From an uncultured delta proteobacterium (GTDB lineage: Bacteria > Desulfobacterota > Desulfobulbia > Desulfobulbales > Desulfocapsaceae), in the NCBI GenBank assembly GCA_903875445.1, contig CAIQWD010000066.1, forward strand, positions 93,890 through 157,889: a DNA stretch of 64,000 bases. The letters are read 5' to 3'. Shown here one piece after another: positions 46,436 through 55,132 of the stretch (position 1 is the stretch's first letter; each line of letters begins with the position of its first letter). The notes below the pieces were generated by a model, which was given only the letters and a program-made list of their open reading frames with translations, did not search any database and was not told the DNA's origin. The translations under genes were made by a program, and so were the position numbers.

Positions 46436-46463
46436 TTGACATCGACCGGGTAGTTTTTACTGT
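46436..46463 (+). promoter_or_regulatory. Sigma70-type promoter candidate
   Basis: TTGACA at 46436-46441, a 16-nt spacer and TACTGT at 46458-46463. The -35 is perfect and the -10 matches 4 of 6 positions. It would drive the possible RNA and the ABC operon. Confidence 0.55.
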
Positions 46464-46658
46464 AAGTGCCGACTGCGTTTTGATCCGGAAACCGTTCCGG
46501 ATGAGGACAGAGTGATGGCGGGGTAGGGCTTTGTCTGTTGTGAGGGCGACAGGCATGGCTTTTCGGGGAGGACACCGGTATCCTGCGTGAATGAACTCTG
46601 CCCCCGGCGACGATGTTGCCGGGTGTTCCGTCTCTTACCCATGCAGGTCCGCACTTCT
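46464..46658 (+). ncRNA. Candidate structured RNA or 5' leader
   Basis: The ends pair: AAGTGC with GCACTT, then GAC with GTC and TGCGT with ATGCA, giving about 14 pairs with one mismatch and one bulge. Inside are ATCCGGAA/TTCCGGAT (8-bp hairpin, 46492-46510 region), GACAGAG/CTTTGTC and CCCGGC/GCCGGG (about 46602-46623). No open frame is credible here. It does not match a riboswitch class I can name, nor clearly 6S RNA, although size and closing stem recall it. The pairing was found by eye, without an energy calculation. The predicted start of transcription would trim part of the closing stem. Confidence 0.35.
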
Positions 46659-46787
46659 TCTCTTTCATCCAGGTAAGTCTCTGGGTTTCCAGGTCGTCTA
46701 TCTTTTTAATTTTTCTAAGAGACTAATAATGGGGCATGGAGGACTCTCTTGCCTTGCTGTAACCGATTTTCAAAGCATGGAGCAGAA

Positions 46788-47735
46788 ATGATCAAAGTAG
46801 AAAATATTACGCGAAGATACGGGGATTTTGCGGCGGTTGACAATGTCTCGTTTGCCATCTCGCCGGGGGAAATTGTCGGGCTCCTGGGGCACAACGGGGC
46901 CGGTAAGACGACGATCATGAAGATGATCACCGGCTATCTCGAACCGACCAGCGGCACCATTACCGTGGGTGACCGGGAGATCGGCACCGATCGTCGTTCG
47001 ATCCAGCAGGAGATCGGCTATCTGCCGGAAAACTGCCCGGTATATCCGGAAATGACGGTCTTCGATTATCTCGATTATGCCGCGGCCCTGCACGGTCTCG
47101 GCGAGGCAGAGCGGGCGCCGCTCATTGCCCGGGCCATCGCCCGCACCGAGCTGCAGGATAAGGCAATCAAGCCTATCGCCACCCTGTCGCGGGGGTACCG
47201 CCAGCGTACCGGGGTGGCCCAGGCCATCCTCCACAACCCGGCCATCCTTATCCTCGACGAACCGACCAACGGTCTCGATCCGACGCAGATCCAGCATATG
47301 CGCGGCCTGATCACCAAACTTGCCGAGCACTCGACGGTCATTATCTCTACCCATATTCTCCAAGAGGTCCAGGCCATCTGTGACCGGGTTATCATTTTAA
47401 AAGACGGTAAAAAGGCTCTCGATTCCCGCCTTGATGCCCTGCGCACCGAAGGCCGGCTGCTGCTCTCCGTGGGTGCCCAGGCGGGCGAGGCACTTACCTT
47501 CCTCGGCACTTTGGCCGGGGTGAGTCAGGCCGTCCCCGTTTCGACCTCCCAGACAGGTCCCGGTACCACCTATGCCCTGACGCTTGCGGCACTGGAAAAT
47601 CGGCACGAGGCGACCGCCGCCATTGCCCGCGCCGTGCACGACAAGGGCTGGCAGCTCTACTCCCTGGGCTTTGAGGCCAGGAATCTGGAAACCGTCTTCG
47701 CCGAGATCAGCGTGCACGAGGGAGGAAAAGTATGA
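46788..47735 (+). CDS. ABC transporter ATP-binding protein (GldA-like)
   Basis: 315-residue cytosolic ATPase. Walker A is GHNGAGKTT (about 37-45), the signature loop is the variant LSRGYRQRTGVAQAI, Walker B is LILDEPTNGLDP and the switch His is in STHILQEV. The C-terminal 80 residues form the extra domain seen in ABC-2 type ATPases. GGAG lies before the ATG at 46788; the frame extends upstream without support. ATGA overlap with the permease shows they form one unit. Similar trios exist in Bacteroidetes gliding (GldAFG) and in many other bacteria with no gliding. Confidence 0.93.
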   Translation: MIKVENITRRYGDFAAVDNVSFAISPGEIVGLLGHNGAGKTTIMKMITGYLEPTSGTITVGDREIGTDRRSIQQEIGYLPENCPVYPEMTVFDYLDYAAALHGLGEAERAPLIARAIARTELQDKAIKPIATLSRGYRQRTGVAQAILHNPAILILDEPTNGLDPTQIQHMRGLITKLAEHSTVIISTHILQEVQAICDRVIILKDGKKALDSRLDALRTEGRLLLSVGAQAGEALTFLGTLAGVSQAVPVSTSQTGPGTTYALTLAALENRHEATAAIARAVHDKGWQLYSLGFEARNLETVFAEISVHEGGKV

Positions 47736-50641
47736 AGATCATTTTTCGTATTGCTAAAAAAGAATTCGATGCATTTTTCAGTTCGCCCATTGCCATCATT
47801 TTTATCGGCGTCTTCCTGGCGGCGACCCTCTTTATCTTTTTCTGGGTGGAGACCTTTTTTGCCGGTAATATTGCTGAGGTACGGCCTCTTTTTAAGTGGA
47901 TGCCGATTCTCCTCATTTTTCTCACCGCCGCAGTCACCATGCGTCTCTGGGCCGAGGAACGACGGGCCGGAACGCTGGAGTTTCTCCTGACTTCGCCGGT
48001 GTCCCCCTGGGCGCTGGTGCTCGGTAAGTTTCTCGCCTGCCTCGGCTTGGTCGGCGTCTCGCTCGTCCTGACCCTGCCGCTGCCGCTTACCGTCAGCTTC
48101 ATGGGGCCGCTCGATTGGGGGCCGGTCTTTGGCGGTTACCTGGCCACCCTGTTTCTGGCGGCGGCCTATATCGCCGTCGGCCTCTATGTCAGCGGCAAAT
48201 CGGAAAATCAGATCGTCAGTCTCATTGCAACTGTCTTGGTCTGTTCGCTCTTTTACCTGCTCGGTTCCGATACCCTGAGCGCCTTTTTCGGCAATCGCGG
48301 CTCGGAGCTGCTGCAGCTGCTCGGCTCGGGCTCCCGCTTCAATTCCATTACCCGCGGCGTCATCGATCTGCGTGACCTGTACTACTATCTCAGCATCATG
48401 GGTATCTTTCTCAGTCTCAATATCTACGGGCTGGAAAAGATCCGCTGGGCGGATAACCCGGCAAACGGCCATCATCGCCGCTGGCAGCTGGCTTGTGGGT
48501 TGATCATCGCCAATTTTTTCGCCGCCAACTTCTGGCTGGCCGGTATCGGCGTCCTTCGTGCCGATATGACCCACGGCAACATCTATTCGATCTCCGAGGC
48601 GACCAGGAGCTATCTGAGCCAACTCAAGGAACCGCTGCTCATCCGCGGCTATTTCTCCGCCCAGACCCATCCGCTTCTTGCCCCCTTAGTGCCGCGCATC
48701 CGTGATCTCATGCAGGAGTTCGCGGTGGCCGGCGGCGGCAAGGTGCGGGTCGAATTTATCGATCCCCTGGAACATCCGGAACTTGAGCAGGAAGCGGGGC
48801 AGAAGTACGGTATCCGCCCGGTGCCCTTTCAAACCGCCAGCAAATACCAGGCGGCGGTCACCAATTCCTACTTCGATCTGCTCGTCCAGTATGGCGATAA
48901 ATTTGAAGTCCTCGGCTTCCGCGATCTGATCGAGATTAAAGCGGCCGGCGAAGAGAATATCGATGTCGATCTGCGCAACCCTGAATACGATATCACCCGG
49001 GCCATCAAGAAGGTGCTGTACAGCTACCAGGGTGGCGGCGACCTCTTTGCCGGGATCGGCAAGCCGGTCGAATTCACCGGCTATATGTCGCCCGATCAAA
49101 AACTGCCGGAGGAACTTGTCGGCCTGAAAAAAGAGCTGCTGACTATTCTCGCCGACATGGAGAAGGAGGGCGGCAAGCTCTTTACCAGCCGCCTGCTCGA
49201 CCCGGATGCCGAGGGTGGCAGCCTGGCCGGGAAAATCAGCAAGGAATACGGTTTTCGGCCGATGGCCGCAAGCCTCTTCGACCAGCGCTCTTTCTGGTAT
49301 TACATGACCCTTGTCAGTGGTGACCGGGTTGTGGAAATCCCCCTGCCGGAGGATTTAGCGAAAGAGAGTCTTAAACGGGCGATCGAGGCCGGGCTGAAGA
49401 GGTTTTCGGCCGGTTTCGGCAAGACCGTCGCCCTGCAGGCTCCGAAGGTCACACCGCCGATGCCGCAGTTCGGCGTTCCGGGCAGGGGGATGCCCTTTGA
49501 AGTCCTTAAAGAGGTGCTCGGCAAAGAACACACCATCACCCCCACCGACTTGGCGAGCGGCAACACTCCCGACGATGCCGATCTGCTGATGGTCGTGGCA
49601 CCGGAAGCGACCACGGAGAAGCAGCTCTTCGCCATCGACCAGTTCCTCATGCGCGGCGGCACAGTCATGATCGCCACCTCACCCTTCGCCATCGGTCTCG
49701 ACCGGGACCTGGCGGTTACCAAGAAACCCTCCGGCCTGGAGGAATGGCTTGGGTTTATGGGCATCAAGATCGGTGAGGAGATGGTCCTTGATCCGCAAAA
49801 CAGCGCCTTCCCGGTGCCGGTGCAGCGACAGGTCGCCGGCTTTTCGGTGCAGGAGACGCGGCTGGTCAACTATCCCTATTTCGTCGATATTCGCTCGGGC
49901 GGCATGAATCAGGACAGCGGTTTGACCGCCGGCCTCAATCAACTGACCATGAACTGGGCCTCGCCGATTAATGTCGATGCCGAGAAGAACAAGGAGCGCA
50001 AGGTGATCCGTCTCCTTGAAAGTTCGGAGAAAAGCTGGGCCTCGGCGGAAACCAAGGTCCAGCCGAATTTCAAGGCCCATGGCGAACTCGGTTTTGCCGT
50101 TGGTGAGAACCAGGGGAAAAGGCTCTTGGGTGTCGCCGTGGAAGGGCAATTCGCCTCCTATTTCACTGGCCGGCCCTCACCCCTTTTAACCTCGCCGGAA
50201 GAGCAGGCGAAAGAATCTGCGCCGCCCGCACCCGGAAAACCGCCGGAGGAGAAGAAGGGCCCGGTCATCACCCGGCAGCTGGACAAGTCGTCGGAGAGTG
50301 CTCGGATCATCCTCTTTTCTTCAAGCACCTTTTGCAGCGATACGGTTATCGGTATTGGTTCGAGCGTCATGCGCACCACCTATCTCGCACCGGTGCAGCT
50401 GATCGCCAACGCCGTCGATTGGTCTCTTGAGGACCGCGGTCTTTTGGCCATTCGTGGTAGAAGCCATTTTTCCCGGCCGCTTATTCCGATGACCCGGGAC
50501 ATGCAGCTGCTCTTTGAATATATGAACTACGTTCTGGCCTTGGTCGGTCTGGTTCTAGTCTTTTTTCTCAGAAAGAGGGCGGTCAAGAGCAGCAAAAAAC
50601 GCCATGCAGCCTTACTGCAGCAGAGCATGGGGAGGATATAA
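47732..50641 (+). CDS. Fused ABC-2 permease and GldG-type auxiliary protein
   Basis: 969-residue membrane protein that joins two parts usually encoded separately. Residues about 1-240 form an ABC-2 permease with six helices (KEFDAFFSSPIAIIFIGVF at the start, EERRAGTLEFLLTSP in the loop). A further helix near 255-275 leads into a large periplasmic region (about 280-900) of the GldG/ABC_transp_aux type. A C-terminal helix (YVLALVGLVLVFFLRKRA) anchors the end. The substrate is unknown. It works with the ATPase before it and the DUF4340 protein after it. Confidence 0.9.
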   Translation: MKIIFRIAKKEFDAFFSSPIAIIFIGVFLAATLFIFFWVETFFAGNIAEVRPLFKWMPILLIFLTAAVTMRLWAEERRAGTLEFLLTSPVSPWALVLGKFLACLGLVGVSLVLTLPLPLTVSFMGPLDWGPVFGGYLATLFLAAAYIAVGLYVSGKSENQIVSLIATVLVCSLFYLLGSDTLSAFFGNRGSELLQLLGSGSRFNSITRGVIDLRDLYYYLSIMGIFLSLNIYGLEKIRWADNPANGHHRRWQLACGLIIANFFAANFWLAGIGVLRADMTHGNIYSISEATRSYLSQLKEPLLIRGYFSAQTHPLLAPLVPRIRDLMQEFAVAGGGKVRVEFIDPLEHPELEQEAGQKYGIRPVPFQTASKYQAAVTNSYFDLLVQYGDKFEVLGFRDLIEIKAAGEENIDVDLRNPEYDITRAIKKVLYSYQGGGDLFAGIGKPVEFTGYMSPDQKLPEELVGLKKELLTILADMEKEGGKLFTSRLLDPDAEGGSLAGKISKEYGFRPMAASLFDQRSFWYYMTLVSGDRVVEIPLPEDLAKESLKRAIEAGLKRFSAGFGKTVALQAPKVTPPMPQFGVPGRGMPFEVLKEVLGKEHTITPTDLASGNTPDDADLLMVVAPEATTEKQLFAIDQFLMRGGTVMIATSPFAIGLDRDLAVTKKPSGLEEWLGFMGIKIGEEMVLDPQNSAFPVPVQRQVAGFSVQETRLVNYPYFVDIRSGGMNQDSGLTAGLNQLTMNWASPINVDAEKNKERKVIRLLESSEKSWASAETKVQPNFKAHGELGFAVGENQGKRLLGVAVEGQFASYFTGRPSPLLTSPEEQAKESAPPAPGKPPEEKKGPVITRQLDKSSESARIILFSSSTFCSDTVIGIGSSVMRTTYLAPVQLIANAVDWSLEDRGLLAIRGRSHFSRPLIPMTRDMQLLFEYMNYVLALVGLVLVFFLRKRAVKSSKKRHAALLQQSMGRI

Positions 50642-50644
50642 GAT

Positions 50645-51631
50645 ATGAGCATGAAGAAGACAATTACCCTGGCAGCCACCTTACTGGTAGTGCAGATAGG
50701 CCTGGTGGTGGCTCTGCAGCTCGGCGGCAACAAGGCGACCGATCTCAAGACACCCAATACCCCGCTCCTCGGGTTTACGCCCGAGGCGGTGACCACTCTA
50801 ACCATCACCGGCCCGGAAAAGGAGCGGATCGTCCTGCAAAAAAGCGGCAGCGGCTGGATCCTCCCGGATTTCTTTGCCGCCCCGGCGAGCACCGAGCAGG
50901 TCACGGCGCTGCTCGCACGCCTTGCCGGCTTGAAGCAGGGCTTTGCCGTCGCCACTTCGGCTGCGGCGGCCAAACGTTTCAAGGTCGCTGACGATCTTTT
51001 CGAGCGGCATGTGGTGCTCAATGCCGGCGACAGCGTCGTCGGCGATCTGTATGTCGGTACCTCACCCGGCTTCCGCCAGATCCATGCGCGCAGGGCGGGC
51101 TCGGACCCGGTGCTGGCGGTCGAACTCAGTACCTTCGAGATGGAGACCGCAGCCGACCAGTGGCTCGATAAAAACATGTTCAAGATCAAGGAAGAGGAGA
51201 TCGAGGCCATCACCTTCGCTGGCTTCACCCTGCAACACAAGGAGAAGGCCTGGCAGCTGGCGGACCTCTCGGAAGGGCAGACAACCGATGCCAAGGCGGC
51301 CGGCGACCTGGTTGCCAAGGCGGCTGACCTGACGATTCAAACGGTTCTCAAGCCGCAAGAGGTGGCGCCGCTCTTTTCCGCTGCCCCGGCCCTGCAGTAT
51401 TCTGTAACCCGCAAGGGCGGCGGGACGGTGGACTTCCGTTTGGTCAAGGCAGATGGCGACTACTACGTCTTGAAACAGTCGGAGCGCGACCTGTACTGCA
51501 AGGTGCATAGCCTGCAGGTGGAGAGCCTGCTGAAAGTGAACCGCGATTCCTTGCTCGCTAAGGCACAGGCCGCGGAGCCGGAAAAGGCCGGCGACGACAA
51601 TCCGGAAAAGGCTGAAGAAGGCAGCAAGTAA
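50645..51631 (+). CDS. DUF4340 domain protein
   Basis: 328-residue exported or membrane-anchored protein: an N-terminal helix (TITLAATLLVVQIGLVVALQL) is followed by a long periplasmic part with two repeats of a beta-rich fold, such as VTTLTITGPEKERIVLQKSG and EIEAITFAGFTLQHKEKAWQL. DUF4340 proteins typically close GldA/GldFG-type operons, as here, 3 nt after the permease fusion. GGAGGATAT precedes the ATG. Acidic Glu-rich tail. Function is unproven; an envelope or export role is inferred from context. Confidence 0.88.
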   Translation: MSMKKTITLAATLLVVQIGLVVALQLGGNKATDLKTPNTPLLGFTPEAVTTLTITGPEKERIVLQKSGSGWILPDFFAAPASTEQVTALLARLAGLKQGFAVATSAAAAKRFKVADDLFERHVVLNAGDSVVGDLYVGTSPGFRQIHARRAGSDPVLAVELSTFEMETAADQWLDKNMFKIKEEEIEAITFAGFTLQHKEKAWQLADLSEGQTTDAKAAGDLVAKAADLTIQTVLKPQEVAPLFSAAPALQYSVTRKGGGTVDFRLVKADGDYYVLKQSERDLYCKVHSLQVESLLKVNRDSLLAKAQAAEPEKAGDDNPEKAEEGSK

Positions 51632-51636
51632 GAGAG

Positions 51637-51672
51637 CGGCAGGGGGTGGAACCACCGTCCCACCCCCTGCCG
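51637..51672 (+). terminator. Strong hairpin after the ABC operon
   Basis: 13-bp perfect stem CGGCAGGGGGTGG / CCACCCCCTGCCG with a 10-nt loop, six nt after the DUF4340 stop. There is no T-tract, so it may protect or end the mRNA with Rho rather than terminate intrinsically. Confidence 0.6.
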
Positions 51673-51739
51673 GAACAAGAAATACCTTACATTTTTACCT
51701 GAAACTTGCTATAGCTTGAGCCACCTGCCACGGCAGCAT

Positions 51740-51776
51740 ACCGGTCGCGGACCTACCCGGTTAATAAAAACAAGGA
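51740..51776 (+). promoter_or_regulatory. preQ1-I riboswitch
   Basis: Short H-type pseudoknot leader just before queC. Stem CCGGT pairs with ACCCGG around CGCGGACCT, followed by the A-rich TTAATAAAAACAAGGA. This arrangement matches the preQ1-I class (Thermoanaerobacter tengcongensis type) nearly block by block. The AAGGA at the 3' end is the queC ribosome site, so preQ1 binding should hide it and lower translation. The ligand follows from the genes below. Confidence 0.85.
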
Positions 51777-51789
51777 CGAAAAGCAAAAG

Positions 51790-52500
51790 ATGAAAACCAT
51801 TGTTGTCTGCTCCGGCGGACTCGACTCCGTCACTCTCGCCCATAAAGTGGCTGCCGAAAATCGGCTGCTCGGGCTCGTTTCCTTCCTCTACGGCCAGCGC
51901 CACAAAAAAGAGATCGACTACGCGGCGCAGTGCGCCGACCGGCTCGGCACGGCGCATCTGAAGATTGATATTTCCCATCTCGGACCCTTGCTCAGCGGCT
52001 CGGCCCTCACCGACGCAATCCCCGTCCCCGACGGCCACTACGCCGAAGAGACCATGAAACTCACCGTGGTACCGAACCGCAACGCCATCATGCTGGCGAT
52101 CGCCTACGGCATTGGTGCGGCGCGGGGGGCGGAGGCCGTTGCCATGGCGGTACACGGCGGCGATCATTTCATTTACCCCGACTGCCGGCCGGGCTTTTTG
52201 GCCGCCTTTCAAAGCATGCAGGACTTGGCTCTCGCGGGTTTGGCGCAGATCAAGCTGTACACGCCGTTTGTCACCTCGACCAAGGCGGATATCGTCACCG
52301 CCGGCCATCGCCTGGCTGTGCCCTTCGAGGCGACCTGGTCGTGCTACAAGGGCGGTGCAATTCACTGCGGCCGCTGCGGCACCTGCGTCGAACGTATCGA
52401 GGCCTTTGCCCTGGCAGGCGTTGCCGATCCGACCGAATACGCCGATGATCATTACTGGCGAGAGGCAGTGGCTCGGGCGAAAATGGATGGGGTGGCATAG
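51790..52500 (+). CDS. queC: 7-cyano-7-deazaguanine synthase
   Basis: 236-residue ATP-dependent amidoligase that converts 7-carboxy-7-deazaguanine to preQ0 in queuosine synthesis. The PP-loop SGGLDS (8-13) opens the protein, and the C-terminal zinc site has CYKGGAIHCGRCGTC. The metal-binding DHFIYPDCRPGF lies between. Length is normal. First gene of the que operon, controlled by the preQ1 riboswitch; the next gene starts directly after its stop. Confidence 0.97.
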   Translation: MKTIVVCSGGLDSVTLAHKVAAENRLLGLVSFLYGQRHKKEIDYAAQCADRLGTAHLKIDISHLGPLLSGSALTDAIPVPDGHYAEETMKLTVVPNRNAIMLAIAYGIGAARGAEAVAMAVHGGDHFIYPDCRPGFLAAFQSMQDLALAGLAQIKLYTPFVTSTKADIVTAGHRLAVPFEATWSCYKGGAIHCGRCGTCVERIEAFALAGVADPTEYADDHYWREAVARAKMDGVA

Positions 52501-52857
52501 ATGTATACCATTACAAAGGAATTTAATTTTTCCGCCTCGCATCAACTCTTCGGTTTGCCGGACGGCCATCCCTGTGCCCGGCTGCACGGCCATAATTACG
52601 CGGTGGTCATCGAGTTGCAGGCGGCGGAGCTTAACAGCCACGGGTTTGTCCGCGATTATCGGCAATTGAGCGCCTTCAAAACCTATCTTGAAGAAGAAGT
52701 CGATCACCGCCATCTGAACGACCTCTTCGGCAACGCCTCGGTCACCGCCGAGCATCTGGCCCGGCATTTCTTTGCTTGGTGCCAGGCCCGTTGGCCGGAA
52801 ATGTCGGCGGTACGGGTCAGCGAGTCGGCAAGGACCTGGGCGGAATATCGGCCGTGA
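52501..52857 (+). CDS. queD: 6-carboxytetrahydropterin synthase
   Basis: 118-residue T-fold enzyme that makes 6-carboxy-5,6,7,8-tetrahydropterin from dihydroneopterin triphosphate. Zinc ligands are His14, His29 and His31 (CARLHGHNY) and the catalytic Cys25 has the C-x3-H-G-H spacing of QueD. Further conserved parts are [13 protein letters not shown] and DHRHLNDLF. It begins at the base after the queC stop; queE starts within its own stop codon. Confidence 0.96.
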   Translation: MYTITKEFNFSASHQLFGLPDGHPCARLHGHNYAVVIELQAAELNSHGFVRDYRQLSAFKTYLEEEVDHRHLNDLFGNASVTAEHLARHFFAWCQARWPEMSAVRVSESARTWAEYRP

Positions 52858-53561
52858 GTGACGGAAGCCTCATCACAATCTGCGAGATCTTCGGCCCGAC
52901 CATCCAGGGGGAAGGCTCGCTCATCGGCCAGCCGACGGTATTCGTGCGCACCGGCGGCTGCGATTACCGCTGCCGCTGGTGCGATACCGCCTATGCGGTG
53001 GACGCCGGCTTTCGCCGGCAGTGGACGGAGATGACGGCGGCGGAGATTCTCGCCCAGGTCGGCAACCTCTCCGGCGGGCAGCCGCTGCTGGTCTCCCTTT
53101 CCGGCGGTAACCCGGCTCTCCAGCCCCTGGACGGTTTGATTCGCCTCGGCAAGGCAGAAGGCTATCGTTTCGCCATGGAAACCCAAGGAAGTGTCGCGAA
53201 GCCTTGGTTTGCAAGCCTTGAGGTGTTGACGCTCAGCCCGAAACCACCGTCGAGCGGCATGAAAACCGACTGGCAGCAACTGGAGGACTGCGTCGCTGCC
53301 GCAGGAAAGGCGGCGGTGACTCTGAAACTCGTCGTTTTCGACGAAGACGACTACCAATTCGCCCGCCAGGTGGCGGCGCGGTTTCCGCAGCTGCCGGTGT
53401 ATCTGCAGCCCTGCAACGTGAGTACTCCGACCGAGGAAAGCGGGGCAATGCTGGCAAGGCTGCACTGGCTTGTCACCAGGATTCTCGCCGACTCCTGGTA
53501 TGAAGCCCGGGTGCTGCCGCAGCTGCATGTGCTCCTCTGGGGCAATCAGCGGGGAAGATAA
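52854..53561 (+). CDS. queE: 7-carboxy-7-deazaguanine synthase
   Basis: 235-residue radical SAM enzyme that contracts the ring of carboxytetrahydropterin to 7-carboxy-7-deazaguanine. The cluster site is CDYRCRWC (36-43, Cys-x3-Cys-x2-Cys), near the Mg-binding Thr of DTAYAVD, and [18 protein letters not shown] is diagnostic. The GTG at 52854 overlaps the queD stop (GTGA), a typical coupled start; longer frames upstream are rejected. All que steps from GTP-derived pterin to preQ0 are thus present except GTP cyclohydrolase. Confidence 0.95.
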   Translation: MSDGSLITICEIFGPTIQGEGSLIGQPTVFVRTGGCDYRCRWCDTAYAVDAGFRRQWTEMTAAEILAQVGNLSGGQPLLVSLSGGNPALQPLDGLIRLGKAEGYRFAMETQGSVAKPWFASLEVLTLSPKPPSSGMKTDWQQLEDCVAAAGKAAVTLKLVVFDEDDYQFARQVAARFPQLPVYLQPCNVSTPTEESGAMLARLHWLVTRILADSWYEARVLPQLHVLLWGNQRGR

Positions 53562-53575
53562 AGGAGGGGAAAAAT

Positions 53576-54043
53576 ATGACGCAGGAAACCATCTACAGCA
53601 ATCTCACCCAGCTTGGCGGTAAAGCGATATTGCCGGCAAGCCCCGAGGCGGCGGTTCTCGAAAAGGTGCCTAACCCACAGCAGGGCGTTGCCTATCTGGT
53701 CCGTTTTACCGCCCCGGAATTTACCTCCCTCTGCCCGATCACCGGACAGCCCGACTTTGCCCATCTGGTCATCGATTATCTGCCTGGCGACTGGCTGGTG
53801 GAGAGCAAGTCGCTGAAACTGTTTCTCGGCTCTTTCCGTAATCACGGCGCCTTCCACGAGGATTGCACCATTACAGTCGCCCGTCGTCTGCTCGACTGTA
53901 TCGCCCCGCAATGGCTGCGCCTTGGCGGCTATTGGTATCCGCGCGGCGGCATGCCCATCGATGTTTTTTATCAGACCGGCGAGCCTCCCATAGGTTTGTG
54001 GGTGCCGGAGCAAGGGGTATCGCCGTATCGCGGTCGGGGCTAA
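53576..54043 (+). CDS. queF: NADPH-dependent preQ0 reductase
   Basis: 155-residue unimodular QueF, which reduces the nitrile of preQ0 to preQ1. Catalytic Cys53 and Asp60 are seen in [14 protein letters not shown], the QueF motif [17 protein letters not shown] is at about 75-91, and HED follows (His94, Glu95). It is the smaller type with one T-fold, normal for YkvM-type enzymes. AGGAGG precedes the ATG. The product preQ1 is the ligand of the riboswitch before queC. Confidence 0.96.
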   Translation: MTQETIYSNLTQLGGKAILPASPEAAVLEKVPNPQQGVAYLVRFTAPEFTSLCPITGQPDFAHLVIDYLPGDWLVESKSLKLFLGSFRNHGAFHEDCTITVARRLLDCIAPQWLRLGGYWYPRGGMPIDVFYQTGEPPIGLWVPEQGVSPYRGRG

Positions 54044-54058
54044 CAGGAGAAAAGTGAA

Positions 54059-54421
54059 ATGGCTACCATGAAACCTATGAGACCCACCGTCTATTCCACC
54101 GACCATGGGCGGATCTGCCCTGATTGTGATAAGCCGGTTGCTTCCTGTATCTGCCGGCAAAAGAAGGCCGTCATCCCGGCAAAGGGCGGTGTCAGAGTCG
54201 GTCGCGAGACCAAAGGCCGGAAGGGCAAGGGGGTGACCGTTATCACTGGCCTGCCCCTTGATGTTGCCGCTTTAGAGACTCTTGCCAAGGAATTGAAAAA
54301 GCGCTGCGGCTCAGGGGGTACGGTTAAAGACGGGGTTATCGAGATTCAGGGTGACCATCGCGATGTGCTCCTTGAAGATCTCGAAAAACGCGGCTGGCAG
54401 GCAAAAAGGAGTGGGGGATAA
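54059..54421 (+). CDS. yciH: YciH/SUI1-family translation factor
   Basis: 120-residue protein resembling bacterial YciH, related to eukaryotic eIF1. The N-terminus has a zinc-like Cys set (CPDCDKPVASCIC), the middle is basic, and the SUI1 fold has VTVITGLPLDVAALETLAKEL and GGTVKDGVIEIQGDHRD. It likely acts on the ribosome during start selection. AGGAG is placed before the ATG. It lies 15 nt after queF, so it is probably in the que operon. Confidence 0.92.
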   Translation: MATMKPMRPTVYSTDHGRICPDCDKPVASCICRQKKAVIPAKGGVRVGRETKGRKGKGVTVITGLPLDVAALETLAKELKKRCGSGGTVKDGVIEIQGDHRDVLLEDLEKRGWQAKRSGG

Positions 54422-54425
54422 GGCC

Positions 54426-54623
54426 ATGAACGGAACACATCGCGCCGACATCAAACTTGGTTCGGAAGTGGCCATTGTTCTGAAACAGGATCAAGGCAGC
54501 GGAGTCCTCACCTATGGCCGGGTGCAGGCCATCCTCACCAAGTCGCCCACCCATCCGCACGGCATCAAGGTGCGGCTGGAAAGCGGTGCAGTCGGCAGAG
54601 TCAAAGATATTCTGGGGCTGTAA
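54426..54623 (+). CDS. ywbE: YwbE-family small protein
   Basis: 65-residue protein of the YwbE (DUF2196) family, recognised by IKLGSEVAIVLKQDQGSG, LTYGRVQAILTKSPTHPHGI and GAVGRVKDIL. It has an SH3/KOW-like beta pattern. Function is unknown. The ATG at 54426 has AAGG just before it and follows the yciH stop by 4 nt, so it ends the que operon. The longer frame from 54351 is rejected. Confidence 0.88.
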   Translation: MNGTHRADIKLGSEVAIVLKQDQGSGVLTYGRVQAILTKSPTHPHGIKVRLESGAVGRVKDILGL

Positions 54624-54994
54624 AACCAGATCAAGGATGAGGCACTTGCACCGATGGCAAAAAGCAGCCGCCCGTCACCATCATACTGGCCGCTGATGCT
54701 GCCCAGCAGCAAGATGGTATCGAGATAGACGTGGGGGTTAAGCAGAGTGACTGCGAAGGTGGCGGCAACAACCGCCCGACGCGAAGAAAATCGCACCTTA
54801 TCGAGGACCAGACCGTCACTGCGCAGGGCGGCTCGAAGCGAGCGCAAGCCAAACCAAAACAGAAACACCGCCCCGCCCCAGGAACCGACCTTCTGCAGCA
54901 ATTGATGCTCTGCGACCACGGTGCCAAGCCCTGAGGCCCCAAGCAGAATCAACAACCCGTCGCAGATGGTACAGATGAAGGCAACCAACCAGTG
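54623..54994 (-). pseudogene. ArgO/LysE-family exporter remnant
   Basis: On the minus strand about 124 codons read like the middle of an amino-acid exporter of the ArgO/LysE type, with FICTICDGLLILLGASGLGT, WGGAVFLFWFGLRSLRAAL and VTLLNPHVYLDTILLLGS. The family is about 200 residues; here roughly the first 35 and last 45 are missing. The frame then runs into the antisense of ywbE, and no start is available, so the gene is broken at both ends. Its 3' break coincides with the stop of ywbE. Confidence 0.8.
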
Positions 54995-55132
54995 GTTTTA
55001 TTCAGCTAAGCAAGAGATCGGGATCAAACGACTCCTGGCGGTTGCGGAAATCATTGGCGCGCCAGGCTACACGCATTGAGTACCAAGGGATAGAGGTGCG
55101 GTCCGGAGCTGTTGGATGATTGATGGTTATCC
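54995..55132. other. Intergenic remnant beside the exporter fragment
   Basis: About 140 nt between the pseudogene and the secreted-protein gene. A minus-strand frame encodes a short possible remnant (MRVAWRANDFRNRQESFDPD) that I cannot place. No RNA or repeat was recognised. Together with the pseudogene this leaves about 500 nt without an intact gene. Confidence 0.3.

Larger units (their letters stand above)
46324..46787. other. Non-coding divergent region before the ABC operon
   Basis: 464 nt without a credible gene. It holds a sigma70-type promoter candidate (46436-46463), a possible structured RNA (46464-46658) and an inverted repeat AGTCTCT / AGAGACT around 46674-46724, all on the plus strand before the ABC transporter ATPase. 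The upstream part near 46324-46430 should hold the response-regulator promoter. Confidence 0.5.
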
